DNA of 64,000 nt from Chitinophaga pinensis (GCA_945883545.1 CAMCXT010000004.1:1-64000); one strand, 5' to 3'; numbered from the stretch's first letter, positions 34,401-43,879 are shown. Numbers and translations: made by a program. Notes: generated from the sequence alone by a model not told the origin.

Positions 34401-35075
34401 AAGCACGGAACTCCTTATGGTGAAGGTGAAGAAGGAAGCATCCTTCCAAACACAAGAATCAGCTACACCGTACGCTTCCAAAATACAGGAACAGCTCCAG
34501 CGGTGAACGTAGTGTTGGTGGATACCATCTCTACCGATTTCATCCTCGAAACGCTTACGATGAATGCATCATCTGATCTTTACCAAATGACCTTGGATCC
34601 TCAAACCCGTGTAATTCGTTGGGTGTTCAATGGCATCATGCTTCCAGATAGCACTTCCGACCCAATTGGAAGTATCGGATTTGTAAACTTCAGCATTTCA
34701 CCACAGCTCAATCAACCTGCTGGTACAAGATTGGAGAATTTCTGCGACATCTATTTCGATTTCAACGAACCTATCCGTACCAACACATCGGTGCATACAA
34801 TCGATATCCCTACAGGAATCGAAGCCAATGCATCAACCATGGTGAATGTGTTCCCGAATCCTTTCAATGGAACTACACAGTTTGTAATCCACACAGCTGA
34901 TAAGCAGGACGCTGATGTAACGATTCACAATGTATTGGGATCATCGATTGCGAAGTTCAATGCTGAAAATGGTAAACCAACCATGTTCGATGCTTCAGGG
35001 TTATCATCAGGCGTTTATTTCTACACAGTAACAAGTGCCGGAAAACAAACTACTGGTAAATTGATCGTGAGATAA
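31464..35075 (+). CDS. giant secreted multidomain protein: PKD, CUB, SdrD-like and DUF11-like domains with T9SS sorting domain
   Basis: 1203 residues. The signal peptide is 1-25 (an alternative ATG is two codons in). The first half has several PKD-type domains (SLTIDFGDNSAPLN, YEWNFGDGNLATG). A CUB-like domain lies near residues 370-490 (CSANFYDSGGLTGNYLNN to TFLWESDGSVVESGW). Two SdrD-B/Cna-B-like repeats follow near 650-840 (LWNDTDGDGYFDDTELPI, AYNDLNGNGMRDPNEPGM). Next comes the DPNDKHGTPYGEGEEG to YFDFNEPIRTN domain common in Bacteroidota surface proteins, then a type A sorting domain (VFPNPFNGTTQFVI to GKLIVR). It is a likely adhesin or matrix scaffold; no enzyme motif was seen. Confidence 0.88.
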   Translation: MLMKFNRYLFALLLIVASGIGSLKAQCPQNFLQIQPQMNGQQLGAVVINQGNAAMPISLTIDFGDNSAPLNQVMTSAFTWQHSYQAPGTYLVCAIGEDNNGCLDTVCVPVVAQPCSQNQFNVYAVDSLVGEVVYIYPYVTGGTPPYTYLTTSESNTSTSNPAVFVYPNDGAHEYCVTVSDANGCQDTYCDSTYTGCIFPVPTTFSAVPLQTNNFVNFVGTAQGNIVSYEWNFGDGNLATGPTQFHEYAQSGLYTVCLSVTTEDGCTGQYCQVVYAGFNCQQSPIVSNLTYQISGDTVMVYPQTTGGCGNYTYQWTSTGGQYMGGNNPAMFFFPNNGTFQIYTSVADGCSCSNVSSVFVTLGCNQQATSTIIMGSSSVVTTCSANFYDSGGLTGNYLNNQTQTLTVYPATVGGHLSVTFNSYSLEDNYDYLTIYNGTNINSPILATLNGNATSPVTYTSTAANGALTFLWESDGSVVESGWNATISCNAINIASTIVGGTAAVFNVESNLNNIESYAWTFGGIASSNLPNPINTFPDGGMYQVCCTVTTTDGCIYSTCEWVNIPCLFQAELQTSVVGNVMQVVIPNMNPNYYYSLYIPNSNQSWMQVTNDTLSYTFMNPGVYDVCLYADGNCFDSTCTTVTISGEGVDTLSGTLWNDTDGDGYFDDTELPISNGYVYVCAGTDSLNCQWAITDSNGNYTVYVFDGVYTITAYANQSFAVQTFPVGAQGYTYTASGGVNQSNFNFGFQNQAVTISGNAYNDLNGNGMRDPNEPGMPNKLIYVGNTWTYTNANGDYTLQLLPGTYVITISSLPSGYVLTEPTTNPPGYNVTATTGNTYTGYDFGYYADPTLQDLSASIYNISTVTPGFPVMNSLSYCNQGAVAQSGTFTLYWDPLLAIASQNVFNPQPSSFDAANNTASWNFSNLAAGACSYIYWNSSASVSLALGTSITNLVMVTPLNDYNPNNNIDTTHQTVVGSWDPNDKHGTPYGEGEEGSILPNTRISYTVRFQNTGTAPAVNVVLVDTISTDFILETLTMNASSDLYQMTLDPQTRVIRWVFNGIMLPDSTSDPIGSIGFVNFSISPQLNQPAGTRLENFCDIYFDFNEPIRTNTSVHTIDIPTGIEANASTMVNVFPNPFNGTTQFVIHTADKQDADVTIHNVLGSSIAKFNAENGKPTMFDASGLSSGVYFYTVTSAGKQTTGKLIVR

Positions 35076-35095
35076 ACAAGATTTTTCGTTGCAAG

Positions 35096-35135
35096 AAAGG
35101 GCTGCCGATTTCGATTGGTGGCCCTTTTTATTTTT
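35096..35135 (+). terminator. rho-independent terminator
   Basis: AAAGGGCTGCC and GGTGGCCCTTT pair around a 13-nt loop, followed by TTATTTTT. It ends the giant T9SS gene and overlaps the 3' end of the convergent GNAT gene. Confidence 0.75.
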
Positions 35136-35577
35136 GAGGAATTTGAAGCTGCATTTCCACGAGGTCGAATCCTGTTGACCAGAAATCCTCTATACGGTTT
35201 GATTCCTTGAATCCAGCTTTTTCATAAAACCGGTTGGCTAGCTGAGAAGTCCTCACCCAAACAGTGTCAATTTTGAAATGATCTTTTAGGTAATTGAGCC
35301 GATGCGTTACCAATGATCCTCCCAATCCTTTTCCTTGAAAGTCGGGGTGAACAATATCCCAACTGAGCCAAGCTTGTTCGGGTGTATTTTTGAAATTGAT
35401 GCCACCACAAGCCACTACAATTTGATCAATGCAAATTACAAAGTAGTGTTCTCGTTCAAATTGAAGATATTGTTCGAAATCCTTTACTTCGGTTTCCGCA
35501 AATGATGATGGGATGTTGAGGTTCAACAATTCCAAAACACGCGTTGTGTCTGATTGTGTAAATTCTCGAACCACCAT
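35128..35577 (-). CDS. GNAT family N-acetyltransferase
   Basis: 149 residues, one GNAT domain. The acetyl-CoA-binding motif A is DIVHPDFQGKGLGGSLVTHRL (about 91-111), with the QGKGLG loop, and a beta-bulge motif C near VWVRTSQLANRFYEKAGFKES. It would acetylate an amine; the substrate is not evident. It is 6 bp downstream of the EVE-domain gene on the same strand. Confidence 0.9.
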   Translation of the reverse strand: MVVREFTQSDTTRVLELLNLNIPSSFAETEVKDFEQYLQFEREHYFVICIDQIVVACGGINFKNTPEQAWLSWDIVHPDFQGKGLGGSLVTHRLNYLKDHFKIDTVWVRTSQLANRFYEKAGFKESNRIEDFWSTGFDLVEMQLQIPQK

Positions 35578-35583
35578 GGGAAA

Positions 35584-35988
35584 TCAGCTTCCCATTTCAA
35601 CTATCCGATCGAATTCTTCCACCTTCAAAGGCATCACACTTAAGCGCCCTTGGCGGATGAGTCCGATATTGGCAAGCATTGGATCTTGCTTCATTTGCGC
35701 AAGTGAAACTGGCTTTTTGAGTGCTTTGTAAGGTGCCAAATCCACAACAACCCATCTTGGATCATCTATCGTAGGATCGGGGTAATGTTCCTTCAAAACC
35801 TTCGCAATTCCGACTACTTCCATGCCTTCGTTGCTGTGGTAATACAACACGAGGTCGCCTTTTTTCATCGCTTGCAGATTGTTTCGTGCTTGGTAGTTGC
35901 GCACGCCATCCCAGAATGTTTTTCCATCCTTCACAAATTGGTCCCAGGCATATTTCACCGGTTCCGATTTTACCAGCCAGTAATTCAT
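35584..35988 (-). CDS. EVE domain protein
   Basis: 134 residues, a complete EVE (PUA-like) domain: NYWLVKSEPVKYAWDQF, WDGVRNYQARNNLQAMKKGD, LVLYYHSNEGMEVVGIAKV and the final SLAQMKQDPMLANIGLIRQGRLSVMPL. EVE domains bind modified bases in DNA or RNA. It overlaps the holA stop by 1 bp (TGATG) and precedes a GNAT gene. Confidence 0.92.
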   Translation of the reverse strand: MNYWLVKSEPVKYAWDQFVKDGKTFWDGVRNYQARNNLQAMKKGDLVLYYHSNEGMEVVGIAKVLKEHYPDPTIDDPRWVVVDLAPYKALKKPVSLAQMKQDPMLANIGLIRQGRLSVMPLKVEEFDRIVEMGS

Positions 35989-37094
35989 CAGTGTATTATT
36001 TTGAAAACGAGTTCTTTCATGAGTTTGCCTGCATCATTGTCCGACGCATTCCAGCCTTTGCTTCGCATGTCGTAATCGCGTAAATGGTGAATGATTTTGA
36101 TCACTTTTCCCGGCGAATAGTTTCTTGCCATGGTTTCATATTCACGCATGAAATATGGATTTACGCCCATCTCTTGTGCCATGTTACTGGTTTTGCCCGT
36201 GCTCTTTAACCAATGGTACTGAAGCGATCGCATGAAAAAGGTGAGCAGCGTTGGCAACACCATTTGAATGGGCAAAACTTTCTCTTGTTGCCCCATAAAG
36301 AAGGCGATTTTATTGGCTTTTAAGATGTTTTTAGTGGCCAAGGCATTTTGTAATTCGAATGCAGTGTACTCTTTACTAACACCAACCGATTCTTCAACAT
36401 CACGTTCGGTGAATTCGTAGCCTGGTTGATGGTTGAGCATCAATTTGTCGGCTTCGTTGGTTACTTTATCGAGTTCATTTCCGAGCGATTCTGCAAGTAA
36501 AATTGCAGCCCGCGCATTGATGTGATAGCCTCGTTTCTGGAAGTATCCAGATGCCCACTCAGGAATTTTTTCATCCTTCATTTTGCTCGATTCTACCATC
36601 ACGTATTCATTGGCAGCATCGTAGAAAGACTTTTGCTTTTTCGGTGCAGGAGCCTTTTTCTCACCTGGCGGAAGAATTGCCACTGGCTTAACCGCCTTTT
36701 CTTCTGCACCACCTTCCGAAACAGCACGCTTGGGCACTTTTACGCCTCTGAAAAACAAAACCAAAATTGTATTTGGATTGGGCTTTTCAATGTAGGAAAC
36801 CATGCGTTGAAACACATCTGGTCCGGGGCGTTTCATGGCTTGTGCTTCCTTAACAATAGTTACTTGGTACTCTGCCATCATCGGAAATCGGCGGGCAGCC
36901 ACAACAACATCTTCCGGAGAAACATCAGCGCCGTAAAGTACAGTGAAGTTGAATTCCTTCTCGTCAGGGTTCAAGATATTGTCTTCCATATACTTCACGA
37001 GCTGTTCGTTGTAATATGGCTCGTCGCCATGAAACACATACACTGGAGAGAATTTTCGGGCCTTGAGGTCTTTTAGAACGGCTTCAACTTTCAT
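35988..37094 (-). CDS. holA: DNA polymerase III subunit delta
   Basis: 368 residues. The N-terminal domain has YVFHGDEPYYNEQLVKYM and FPMMAEYQVTIVKEAQAMK; the C-terminal collar domain contains VSKEYTAFELQNAL and QEKVLPIQMVLPTLLTFFMRSLQY. Delta opens the sliding clamp in the clamp-loader complex. It carries a Lys/Pro/Ala-rich insertion of about 35-50 residues near positions 118-168 (PPGEKKAPAPKKQKS) that standard HolA lacks. It is the first gene of holA-EVE-GNAT. Confidence 0.92.
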   Translation of the reverse strand: MKVEAVLKDLKARKFSPVYVFHGDEPYYNEQLVKYMEDNILNPDEKEFNFTVLYGADVSPEDVVVAARRFPMMAEYQVTIVKEAQAMKRPGPDVFQRMVSYIEKPNPNTILVLFFRGVKVPKRAVSEGGAEEKAVKPVAILPPGEKKAPAPKKQKSFYDAANEYVMVESSKMKDEKIPEWASGYFQKRGYHINARAAILLAESLGNELDKVTNEADKLMLNHQPGYEFTERDVEESVGVSKEYTAFELQNALATKNILKANKIAFFMGQQEKVLPIQMVLPTLLTFFMRSLQYHWLKSTGKTSNMAQEMGVNPYFMREYETMARNYSPGKVIKIIHHLRDYDMRSKGWNASDNDAGKLMKELVFKIIH

Positions 37095-37195
37095 GGGTAC
37101 AAAGTAACCGGAAAAATCGACCTGATGGGTCGGAAGTTGTCAACGGTGCTGTGAATATCGCTGTGAATTGTGTGTGAGAAATGTAACTTCGCTCA

Positions 37196-37738
37196 ATGGA
37201 ACTATTTACGATTAAAACCGAGCGACTCACGTTGAGGTTGATCAATCCAGCAGTTTTTCATTGGGCATTTAAGGAATTGTCGGATGCAGAAATTTGCTCG
37301 CTTTTTCAATTCAAGGAAGAGGCCGAATTGCTTGCTGCAAAGGCGCGTTATGCTGAAGGGATTGAATCGTGGTGGTTTAAATTTGCATGGTTTCAAATTT
37401 TTAGGTCGGATGATATGAAATACCTTGGCTGGTGCGGCTATCATACCATTGTTGTAAATCACCAACGGGCGGAAATTGGATATGAGCTGCTCGCTGAAGA
37501 GGAGCGGAACAAAGGATACATGGGAGAAGCCTTAAAAAAGGTGATTCAATATGGCTTCGAAGACTTGAATTTAAATCGAATTGAAGCGCTAACAAGTCTC
37601 GAAAATGAGATTTCTAAAAAGCTAATCCTGGCTAACGGATTTGTGCACGAAGGCGAATTAAAAAGCCATTATTTGAAAAATGACGAATTCGAAAATTCTG
37701 TTTTTTTCGCACTAATTAGACATAACTACCGAAAATAA
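37196..37738 (+). CDS. GNAT family N-acetyltransferase (RimJ-like)
   Basis: 180 residues, an Acetyltransf_3 type domain: TERLTLRLINPAVF at the start, LGWCGYHTIVVNHQRAEIGYELLAEEERNKGYMGEAL as motif A, and LNRIEALTSLENEISKKLILANGFVHEGELK. This resembles the RimJ/RimL ribosomal-protein acetyltransferases, but many paralogues act on small molecules. Single gene, divergent from holA by 101 bp and convergent with the DUF6056-like gene. Confidence 0.9.
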   Translation: MELFTIKTERLTLRLINPAVFHWAFKELSDAEICSLFQFKEEAELLAAKARYAEGIESWWFKFAWFQIFRSDDMKYLGWCGYHTIVVNHQRAEIGYELLAEEERNKGYMGEALKKVIQYGFEDLNLNRIEALTSLENEISKKLILANGFVHEGELKSHYLKNDEFENSVFFALIRHNYRK

Positions 37739-37778
37739 ACCACCAGTTTCCTTTATTTCTGATGGCAAATTCGATTCA

Positions 37779-39170
37779 TTATTTATCAGTTTTTTCTGCT
37801 TGCTTTTCAATAGGAACAACAACTGCCGAAATTTTGTGATATCTCGCATAGCCTTCGTTGTACCAATGCCCTGGATCGCTCGTTAAATCGCCAAAAAACA
37901 TTGTATAAGGTATTTTTCTAATTGGATTTAATACCAAGGTTTTATACGGAGCTGTTTTTTTATGAATAGCAGTTTTTTCTGATCTTTCGGTTAATTCTTT
38001 CCTGAATTCATGTACCATTTTCACATCCGAAAGCGCACCTCGAAGTCGGCTGTTGTAACTCGCTTGCCAAAGAACAATACAAAACAACATTCCACGAAGT
38101 ACAAACGATTGTGGGATTTCGATTTTTAATTTTTGCAGAATTAAAGGTGTAATTCCGATAGTCCAAACAGAGAAAAATAAAAACACAACATCATGCAATC
38201 GGCCTGGTGGTTGCGTCATGCCAGTTCCCCAGAAAAATGGGAAATACATCAATGGGATGATTAAAATACCTAAACCGGCAAAAATTAATTTGATGGGATG
38301 GATTTTAATATCAGACTTCATTTTAATTCCGATGCCAATACTGAGTGCCACCAACAACAAAGGCGTAGATCGACTCCAGTCGCGGATAACGTACCACATC
38401 ATCGACAAACTGTGATTCACCGCAAACGATAAATTAGCCACCGGATTTCCAGCCGTTTCAGTGAAATATTCCATTCTGTATCTGCTGCCTGGCGCCAACA
38501 ATTCTATTCCTGCTCCCAACAGAAAAACAGCCACAACTAACCAGTATTTGCGCAATTGGGGCTGATCGATTGGAAATACAAGTGCCAATACAAATCCCAT
38601 GATCAACACGTTGATTTCATTGGTTCCTGCGATAAAAAATGGTAAAATAAAGTAAACCGATTTTACGAATTTATTGGGCTCTTTCTTGAAATGTAAAACC
38701 ATCCAAAGTGCGATCATTGCCAAACCAGGCTGATAAGCGATCATACCGGTGAACCAGTATATGATTTCTGAAGGGTAAGGTAGGAAGCAAAGCCAGAATG
38801 TTCCTAGAATGACACCTACTGAAACATGGTTAAATGAAGATCCATAAATCCTTTGCAGGATTTTGCCAACCTGAAAAGCTGTAAACCAAAGCATCGAAAT
38901 ACCTAGAATGCCAGTAATTGCCGGGCCAACGGTTTCGCCCAATTGCAGCGGATTTAAACAAAATGCCAAGAAGTGCGAAACAAATCTTCCGCTCCAATTG
39001 AGATAATAATGGTAAACAGCCTCAAATGGTCCAAACCTTTGCAATAAATAATAATCGTAATAATCATCGCTGGCAGCCATGTTGTTTAGGGCAAGCCAAA
39101 CAAATGGAGCCGAAACTAAAAATGCAGCCGCAATCCAAGTGATTTTTTTTAGGATTTCGGATTTTTTCAT
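37779..39170 (-). CDS. DUF6056-like multi-pass membrane protein
   Basis: 463 residues from the ATG at 39170; the TTG at 39194 would overlap the end of hutI. Roughly ten membrane helices with the N-terminal ASDDYYDYYLLQRFGPFEAVYHYYLNWSGRFVS region, like the extracytoplasmic first loop of GT-C glycosyltransferases (acidic DD near residue 34). The Flavobacteria protein family is usually annotated DUF6056. A role in glycan transfer is plausible, not shown. It lies 14 bp after hutI. Confidence 0.8.
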   Translation of the reverse strand: MKKSEILKKITWIAAAFLVSAPFVWLALNNMAASDDYYDYYLLQRFGPFEAVYHYYLNWSGRFVSHFLAFCLNPLQLGETVGPAITGILGISMLWFTAFQVGKILQRIYGSSFNHVSVGVILGTFWLCFLPYPSEIIYWFTGMIAYQPGLAMIALWMVLHFKKEPNKFVKSVYFILPFFIAGTNEINVLIMGFVLALVFPIDQPQLRKYWLVVAVFLLGAGIELLAPGSRYRMEYFTETAGNPVANLSFAVNHSLSMMWYVIRDWSRSTPLLLVALSIGIGIKMKSDIKIHPIKLIFAGLGILIIPLMYFPFFWGTGMTQPPGRLHDVVFLFFSVWTIGITPLILQKLKIEIPQSFVLRGMLFCIVLWQASYNSRLRGALSDVKMVHEFRKELTERSEKTAIHKKTAPYKTLVLNPIRKIPYTMFFGDLTSDPGHWYNEGYARYHKISAVVVPIEKQAEKTDK

Positions 39171-39184
39171 TTTCGAAATCTCGA

Positions 39185-40417
39185 TTAAATCCAACGGCCG
39201 TTCAGCATTACTTTATCTACCAATTGGGTTCCAAATGCATAGGGTAAAAATGCAATGGATGGAATTTCGTGGCTCACAAATAAATTGGCTTTTTTCCCTT
39301 TAGTGATGCTTCCTAATTCTTGCTGCACATTCATCGCATAAGCCGAATTTATTGTTGCAGCATTGATGGCTTCTTCAGGCAACATGCGCAAATTCACACA
39401 AGCAAGACTTAAGATAAATTGCATTCTTCCAGAAGGAGATGAACCTGGATTGTAATCGCTTGCAAGTGCTACAGGTAAGCCTGCTTGAATCATTTCACGT
39501 GCAGGTGGTTGTTTCAACCGCAAGAAAAATGCAGTAGAGGGCAGTAAAGTCGGCATGGTGTTGCTATTGAGGAGCACTTCCATTTCTTCTTCGCCAGTAT
39601 ATTCTAAGTGATCAACACTTCGGGCATCGAATTTCACACCTACTTGAATGCCACCAGAATAGTCGAGTTCGTTGGCGTGAATTTTTGCTTGTAAACCATA
39701 CTTTGCAGCGTTTTCGAGGATTTCGGCAGTTTCATCAACTGTGAAAAAACCTTTGTCGCAGAACACATCCACAAAATCCGCTAAGCCTTCACTCGCCAAT
39801 TGTGGCAGCATTTCTTGGGTAACTTTTTGGATGAATGCTGAACGGTTTCCCTTGTATTCCGCCGGCAAGGCGTGGGCTCCTAAAAATGTTGCTTTTATAG
39901 TAAGTGGCGTTGTTTCCTTCAAACGACGAATTACACGAAGCATTTTAATTTCATCTTCAGTGCTTAATCCATAACCACTTTTAATTTCTACAGCCCCAGT
40001 TCCATAGGTCATGATTTCCTCAGCTCGAACCAATGCTTGGCGGTACAATTCGTCTTCGGAAGTTTGCTGAAGTCTAGCCGCAGAGTTTAATATTCCTCCG
40101 CCACGACGGGCAATTTCTTCATAACTCAGCCCATTGATTTTATCTACAAATTCACTTTCACGACTGCCCGCATAAACGATATGTGTATGCGAATCGCACC
40201 AACTTGGAAAAACGAATCTTCCTTTGCAGTCGTAGGTTTCAGCACTTCTTTCAGGACAATTTTCCATGGTTCCGTAATCGCTGATTTTTCCATCTTTCAC
40301 CAACAACCAGGCGTTAGAAATTGAAGGCAAATGCGCCATTTCTGCTCCTTTTACCATAGTAAGTGCAGGTTCGCGAACTTGAATTAATTGTCCAATATTT
40401 ACCAGTAAAACCTCCAT
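39185..40417 (-). CDS. hutI: imidazolonepropionase
   Basis: 410 residues. Amidohydrolase metal ligands are visible as HTH in WCDSHTHIVYAGSRESEF (near residue 75) and in LGAHALP, HANELDYSGG and the final Asp of ASDYNPGSSPS. It hydrolyses imidazolone-5-propionate to N-formimino-glutamate in histidine breakdown. The other hut genes are not here, so the pathway must be split. The sequence looks full length and intact. Confidence 0.94.
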   Translation of the reverse strand: MEVLLVNIGQLIQVREPALTMVKGAEMAHLPSISNAWLLVKDGKISDYGTMENCPERSAETYDCKGRFVFPSWCDSHTHIVYAGSRESEFVDKINGLSYEEIARRGGGILNSAARLQQTSEDELYRQALVRAEEIMTYGTGAVEIKSGYGLSTEDEIKMLRVIRRLKETTPLTIKATFLGAHALPAEYKGNRSAFIQKVTQEMLPQLASEGLADFVDVFCDKGFFTVDETAEILENAAKYGLQAKIHANELDYSGGIQVGVKFDARSVDHLEYTGEEEMEVLLNSNTMPTLLPSTAFFLRLKQPPAREMIQAGLPVALASDYNPGSSPSGRMQFILSLACVNLRMLPEEAINAATINSAYAMNVQQELGSITKGKKANLFVSHEIPSIAFLPYAFGTQLVDKVMLNGRWI

Positions 40418-40477
40418 CGGTCGTAAGAATTTTGTGCGAGTTTAGTTAAAATTGCTGATTCGATTTGCATCCTATTT

Positions 40478-41275
40478 TTATTCAGGTAAAAGTGAAATTT
40501 CACCATGCGAAAATCTAAATTCCTGATTTGATCTATCCAATAGGATGAGCTTTCCTTGGTGGTCGCATCCTGTAATTTTTCCTTCAAAAATTCGATCATT
40601 CGATTGCCACGATTGCCATTCATCCCGTTTCCAAAGTGCATAGTTGAATGCTTCCTCGATTTGATCAATTTTCCCAGATTTCAATCGCAAGTACCATCCT
40701 TCCAAAAAAGAGGATAAGGTTGCAAGCACATGCTTTACATCGACTGTTGCACCAAGTTCAAGTTTCAATGAAACAGGATTCCCAGAACCTTCTTCGAAAT
40801 TCTCTTGGTTCACGTTGAAGCCAATCCCTGCCAAGGTGCTGACAATCTGTCCTGCGTGGACGGCGTTTTCTACCAAGATCCCTGACAGCTTCTTGTTTTC
40901 CAATAAAATATCGTTTGGCCACTTAATTCGAATGAAACTTCCTGGGCAAAATGCTTCCGCAGTGTCGTGAACCGCCAAAGCAATTGCCTTATTGAGGAGG
41001 AATTGGTCCTTCAGCAGCAGCCAATTTGGTTTAAGAATGAAAGTGCAAAGCAGGTTTTCACCTGGCGTACTTTTCCAGGTATTCGAACGCTGTCCACGCC
41101 CAGAAGACTGGTAGTTGGCTGTCACAACAGTGCCCTCCGGCGTGCCAACCTGACGCAGCATTTCAGCGGCATAATTGTTGGTTGAGGCCGTTTCGTTCAA
41201 ATGAATATGATTCCTGCCAATAAACAAGGTTTCCACACCGGCAGAAATACTAAATTTGCGCGACATATTACTCAT
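40478..41275 (-). CDS. birA: biotin--[acetyl-CoA-carboxylase] ligase (no DNA-binding domain)
   Basis: About 265 residues from the ATG at 41275; a further ATG at 41266 is also possible, and the TTG at 41278 is unlikely. It contains ETASTNNYAAEML, the biotinyl-AMP loop GRGQRSNTW (GRGRxGR in E. coli), KWPNDILLENKKLSGIL and a short C-terminal SH3-like domain. It attaches biotin to carboxylase BCCP subunits. There is no N-terminal HTH, so it cannot act as a biotin repressor. It is divergent from rsfS with overlapping promoter. Confidence 0.92.
   Translation of the reverse strand: MSNMSRKFSISAGVETLFIGRNHIHLNETASTNNYAAEMLRQVGTPEGTVVTANYQSSGRGQRSNTWKSTPGENLLCTFILKPNWLLLKDQFLLNKAIALAVHDTAEAFCPGSFIRIKWPNDILLENKKLSGILVENAVHAGQIVSTLAGIGFNVNQENFEEGSGNPVSLKLELGATVDVKHVLATLSSFLEGWYLRLKSGKIDQIEEAFNYALWKRDEWQSWQSNDRIFEGKITGCDHQGKLILLDRSNQEFRFSHGEISLLPE
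41251..41258 (+). promoter_or_regulatory. candidate -7 box for rsfS-ftsH
   Basis: TAAATTTG (TAnnTTTG), 25 bp before the rsfS ATG. It lies inside the first codons of birA on the other strand, so the two divergent genes share this DNA. Confidence 0.5.
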
Positions 41276-41283
41276 CAAACTGA

Positions 41284-41673
41284 ATGAAAAAAAAGGCAGA
41301 AGTTCTTGCCAAGGACGAAAATCAAATGATGCTTGATAGCATTGTTAAAGGCATAGAAGAAAAAAAAGGCAACAATATTCAAATCTTCGATTTACGCGAG
41401 ATTGGTTATGCTGTATGTGATTATTTCGTGATTTGTAACGCAGATTCAGGCACTCAAGTAGATGCCATCGCTTATTCTGTAGAACATGAAGTGAAAGTAA
41501 ATACAGGAAGATCACCTTGGAAAAGTGAAGGATTCGAAAACAGAGAATGGATCCTCGTGGATTACTCTAATATCGTTGTTCATGTTTTCCAAACTCAAAT
41601 TAGAGAATTTTATAAACTTGAACGTCTTTGGGCTGACGCCATAGTGAAAGTGATTTCACCAGAAGTCGAGTAA
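41284..41673 (+). CDS. rsfS: ribosome silencing factor RsfS
   Basis: 129 residues. The RsfS/Iojap fold is seen as IVKGIEEKKGNNIQIFDLREIGYAVCDYFVICNADS, then WKSEGFENREWILVDYSNIVVHVFQTQIREFYKLERLWADA. RsfS binds L14 on the large subunit and blocks joining of the subunits in starved cells. It is 55 bp before ftsH on the same strand. Confidence 0.95.
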   Translation: MKKKAEVLAKDENQMMLDSIVKGIEEKKGNNIQIFDLREIGYAVCDYFVICNADSGTQVDAIAYSVEHEVKVNTGRSPWKSEGFENREWILVDYSNIVVHVFQTQIREFYKLERLWADAIVKVISPEVE

Positions 41674-41728
41674 TACCAAACTTTAAGCGTCTTCGTTTGT
41701 TTCGTTCGAAGCGCATACCGCACATAAA

Positions 41729-43879
41729 ATGGCCAACCAACCAGAACCAAACAACACCGAAGGCAATAAGCCCCAAGGCAATAAACTCGGAAAAAAGCTC
41801 TTCCCAACATCCAGTAAAGGTCGCACCGGCGGTCCAGGCGGAAACAATTTCTACTGGATTTACGGTATCATCATCCTGCTTTTTATTGGAAGTTATTTCT
41901 ACAACACAGGAACTTCCTCACGTGATGTGTCAACTGAGAAGTTCAGCGAAATGCTCTCCAATGGTGATGTTAAGGAAATTACTGTTGTTAACCGAGAATT
42001 TGCAGAGATCACCATCCGCAAGGAAAAACTCTCCGATCCCAAATACCGCGATCTAAAATCGCCTTCAATGTCTGTGTCGGCCGATAAAGGTCCACACTAC
42101 GTTTACAACATCGGATCTATCGAAGAACTCAGCAAGCAAATCGAAGAATCGCAGGTTGCCATCACCGATCCCAAATTAAAAGTAAAACCCAACTACACTT
42201 CCCGTAAAAACTGGGGAGGAGAAGTAATTTCTTGGGTGATCTTACTTGGTGTTGTTTTCCTATTTTGGATGCTACTGATCCGCAGAATGGGCGGCGGCGG
42301 CGGCGGCGGTCAAATCTTCAACATCGGAAAAAGCCGCGCACAACTTTTCGACAAAGACACATCGGTATCTATCACATTCGACAATGTAGCCGGATTGGAT
42401 GAAGCCAAAGTGGAAATCAAAGAGATCGTCGATTTCCTTAAGAATCCTAAAAAATACACGACCCTTGGAGGTAAAATTCCTCGTGGTGCATTGCTAGTTG
42501 GCCCTCCGGGGACAGGTAAAACGCTTCTTGCCAAGGCCGTTGCAGGCGAGGCACAGGTGCCGTTTTTCTCCCTTTCAGGATCCGACTTCGTAGAAATGTT
42601 TGTGGGCGTGGGTGCTTCCCGCGTTCGTGATCTTTTCAAGCAAGCCAAGGAAAAAGCACCAGCGATTATCTTTATTGATGAGATCGACGCGATCGGTCGT
42701 GCCCGTGGAAAAAATCCAATGGCAGGTGCAAATGATGAGCGCGAAAATACACTCAATCAGCTTCTTACCGAAATGGATGGATTCGGCACCAACAGTGGTG
42801 TTATCATCTTAGCTGCAACCAACCGTGCTGATATTCTCGATAGAGCGTTGTTGCGTCCAGGTCGTTTCGACCGTCAGATTTATGTAGAGCTTCCAGACTT
42901 AAACGGAAGAAAAGAAATTTTCAAAGTACACTTGAAGCCTGTGAAAACAGACGATAGTTTGGATATTGATTTCTTGTCTAGACAAACACCAGGTTTCTCA
43001 GGTGCCGATATTGCCAATGTTTGTAATGAAGCGGCTTTGATTGCAGCACGTAAAAACAAGGATTTCGTTGGTAAACAAGATTTCTTGGACGCTGTCGACA
43101 GAATTATCGGTGGTTTAGAAAAGAAAAACAAGATCATTTCTCAACATGAGAAAGAAGTGATTGCTTACCACGAAGCAGGCCATGCCACAACTTCATGGTT
43201 GCTAGAACATGCATCACCACTGGTAAAAGTAACTATCGTACCACGCGGTCAATCGTTGGGTGCTGCTTGGTACCTTCCAGAAGAACGTCAGATTACCACT
43301 TTCGACCAGATGCTCGATGAAATGTGCGCTGCACTTGGCGGGCGTGTTGCTGAAGACATCATTTTCGGAAAAGTGTCGACTGGTGCGCTAAGCGATTTGG
43401 AGAAAATCACTAAACAAGCGTATGCTATCGTGACCATTTACGGATTGAACGAAAGAATTGGAAACATCAGCTATTACGATTCTACTGGGCAGTCGGAATA
43501 TTCATTTGGGAAGCCTTACAGTGAGAAAACGGCTGAAGCAATCGATGAGGAAGTGAAGAAACTCGTTGATATGGCTTATGCGCGTACCAAGGTGATCCTC
43601 ACCGAAAACAAAGACAAGCTTACCATGCTGGCCACGAAGTTGCTCGAGCAAGAAGTGATTTTCAGAGAAGATTTGGAAGACATTTTCGGTATTCGCCCGT
43701 TCGATAGAGACCAAGAAGGTAACTTCACCGCTGGTGAGATGTCGAAAGCTTTCAAGGAAGACAAACAACACCAAGCTGATCAGGCTATTATTGCTGATGC
43801 AAAAGCAAAATCTGAATTGCCATCGGAAGTTGTTGAAAGCTCCGAGAAAACCGACAACGAACCATCATCATCAAATTAA
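41729..43879 (+). CDS. ftsH: ATP-dependent zinc metalloprotease FtsH
   Basis: 716 residues. Two membrane helices (about 43-60 and 168-185) flank a periplasmic domain, and a Gly run ([13 protein letters not shown]) follows. AAA+ module: Walker A GPPGTGKT near residue 258, Walker [12 protein letters not shown] near 310, [14 protein letters not shown]. Zinc site HEAGH near 480, with the third ligand in the downstream Asp of [11 protein letters not shown]. It degrades misassembled membrane proteins and selected regulators. It has a charged C-terminal tail and sits between rsfS and DUF2007. Confidence 0.96.
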   Translation: MANQPEPNNTEGNKPQGNKLGKKLFPTSSKGRTGGPGGNNFYWIYGIIILLFIGSYFYNTGTSSRDVSTEKFSEMLSNGDVKEITVVNREFAEITIRKEKLSDPKYRDLKSPSMSVSADKGPHYVYNIGSIEELSKQIEESQVAITDPKLKVKPNYTSRKNWGGEVISWVILLGVVFLFWMLLIRRMGGGGGGGQIFNIGKSRAQLFDKDTSVSITFDNVAGLDEAKVEIKEIVDFLKNPKKYTTLGGKIPRGALLVGPPGTGKTLLAKAVAGEAQVPFFSLSGSDFVEMFVGVGASRVRDLFKQAKEKAPAIIFIDEIDAIGRARGKNPMAGANDERENTLNQLLTEMDGFGTNSGVIILAATNRADILDRALLRPGRFDRQIYVELPDLNGRKEIFKVHLKPVKTDDSLDIDFLSRQTPGFSGADIANVCNEAALIAARKNKDFVGKQDFLDAVDRIIGGLEKKNKIISQHEKEVIAYHEAGHATTSWLLEHASPLVKVTIVPRGQSLGAAWYLPEERQITTFDQMLDEMCAALGGRVAEDIIFGKVSTGALSDLEKITKQAYAIVTIYGLNERIGNISYYDSTGQSEYSFGKPYSEKTAEAIDEEVKKLVDMAYARTKVILTENKDKLTMLATKLLEQEVIFREDLEDIFGIRPFDRDQEGNFTAGEMSKAFKEDKQHQADQAIIADAKAKSELPSEVVESSEKTDNEPSSSN

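Noticed and set aside
41251..41290. birA as a biotin repressor with an operator in the divergent promoter
   Set aside because: The BirA here has no N-terminal helix-turn-helix domain and no inverted repeat of the BirA operator type was seen.
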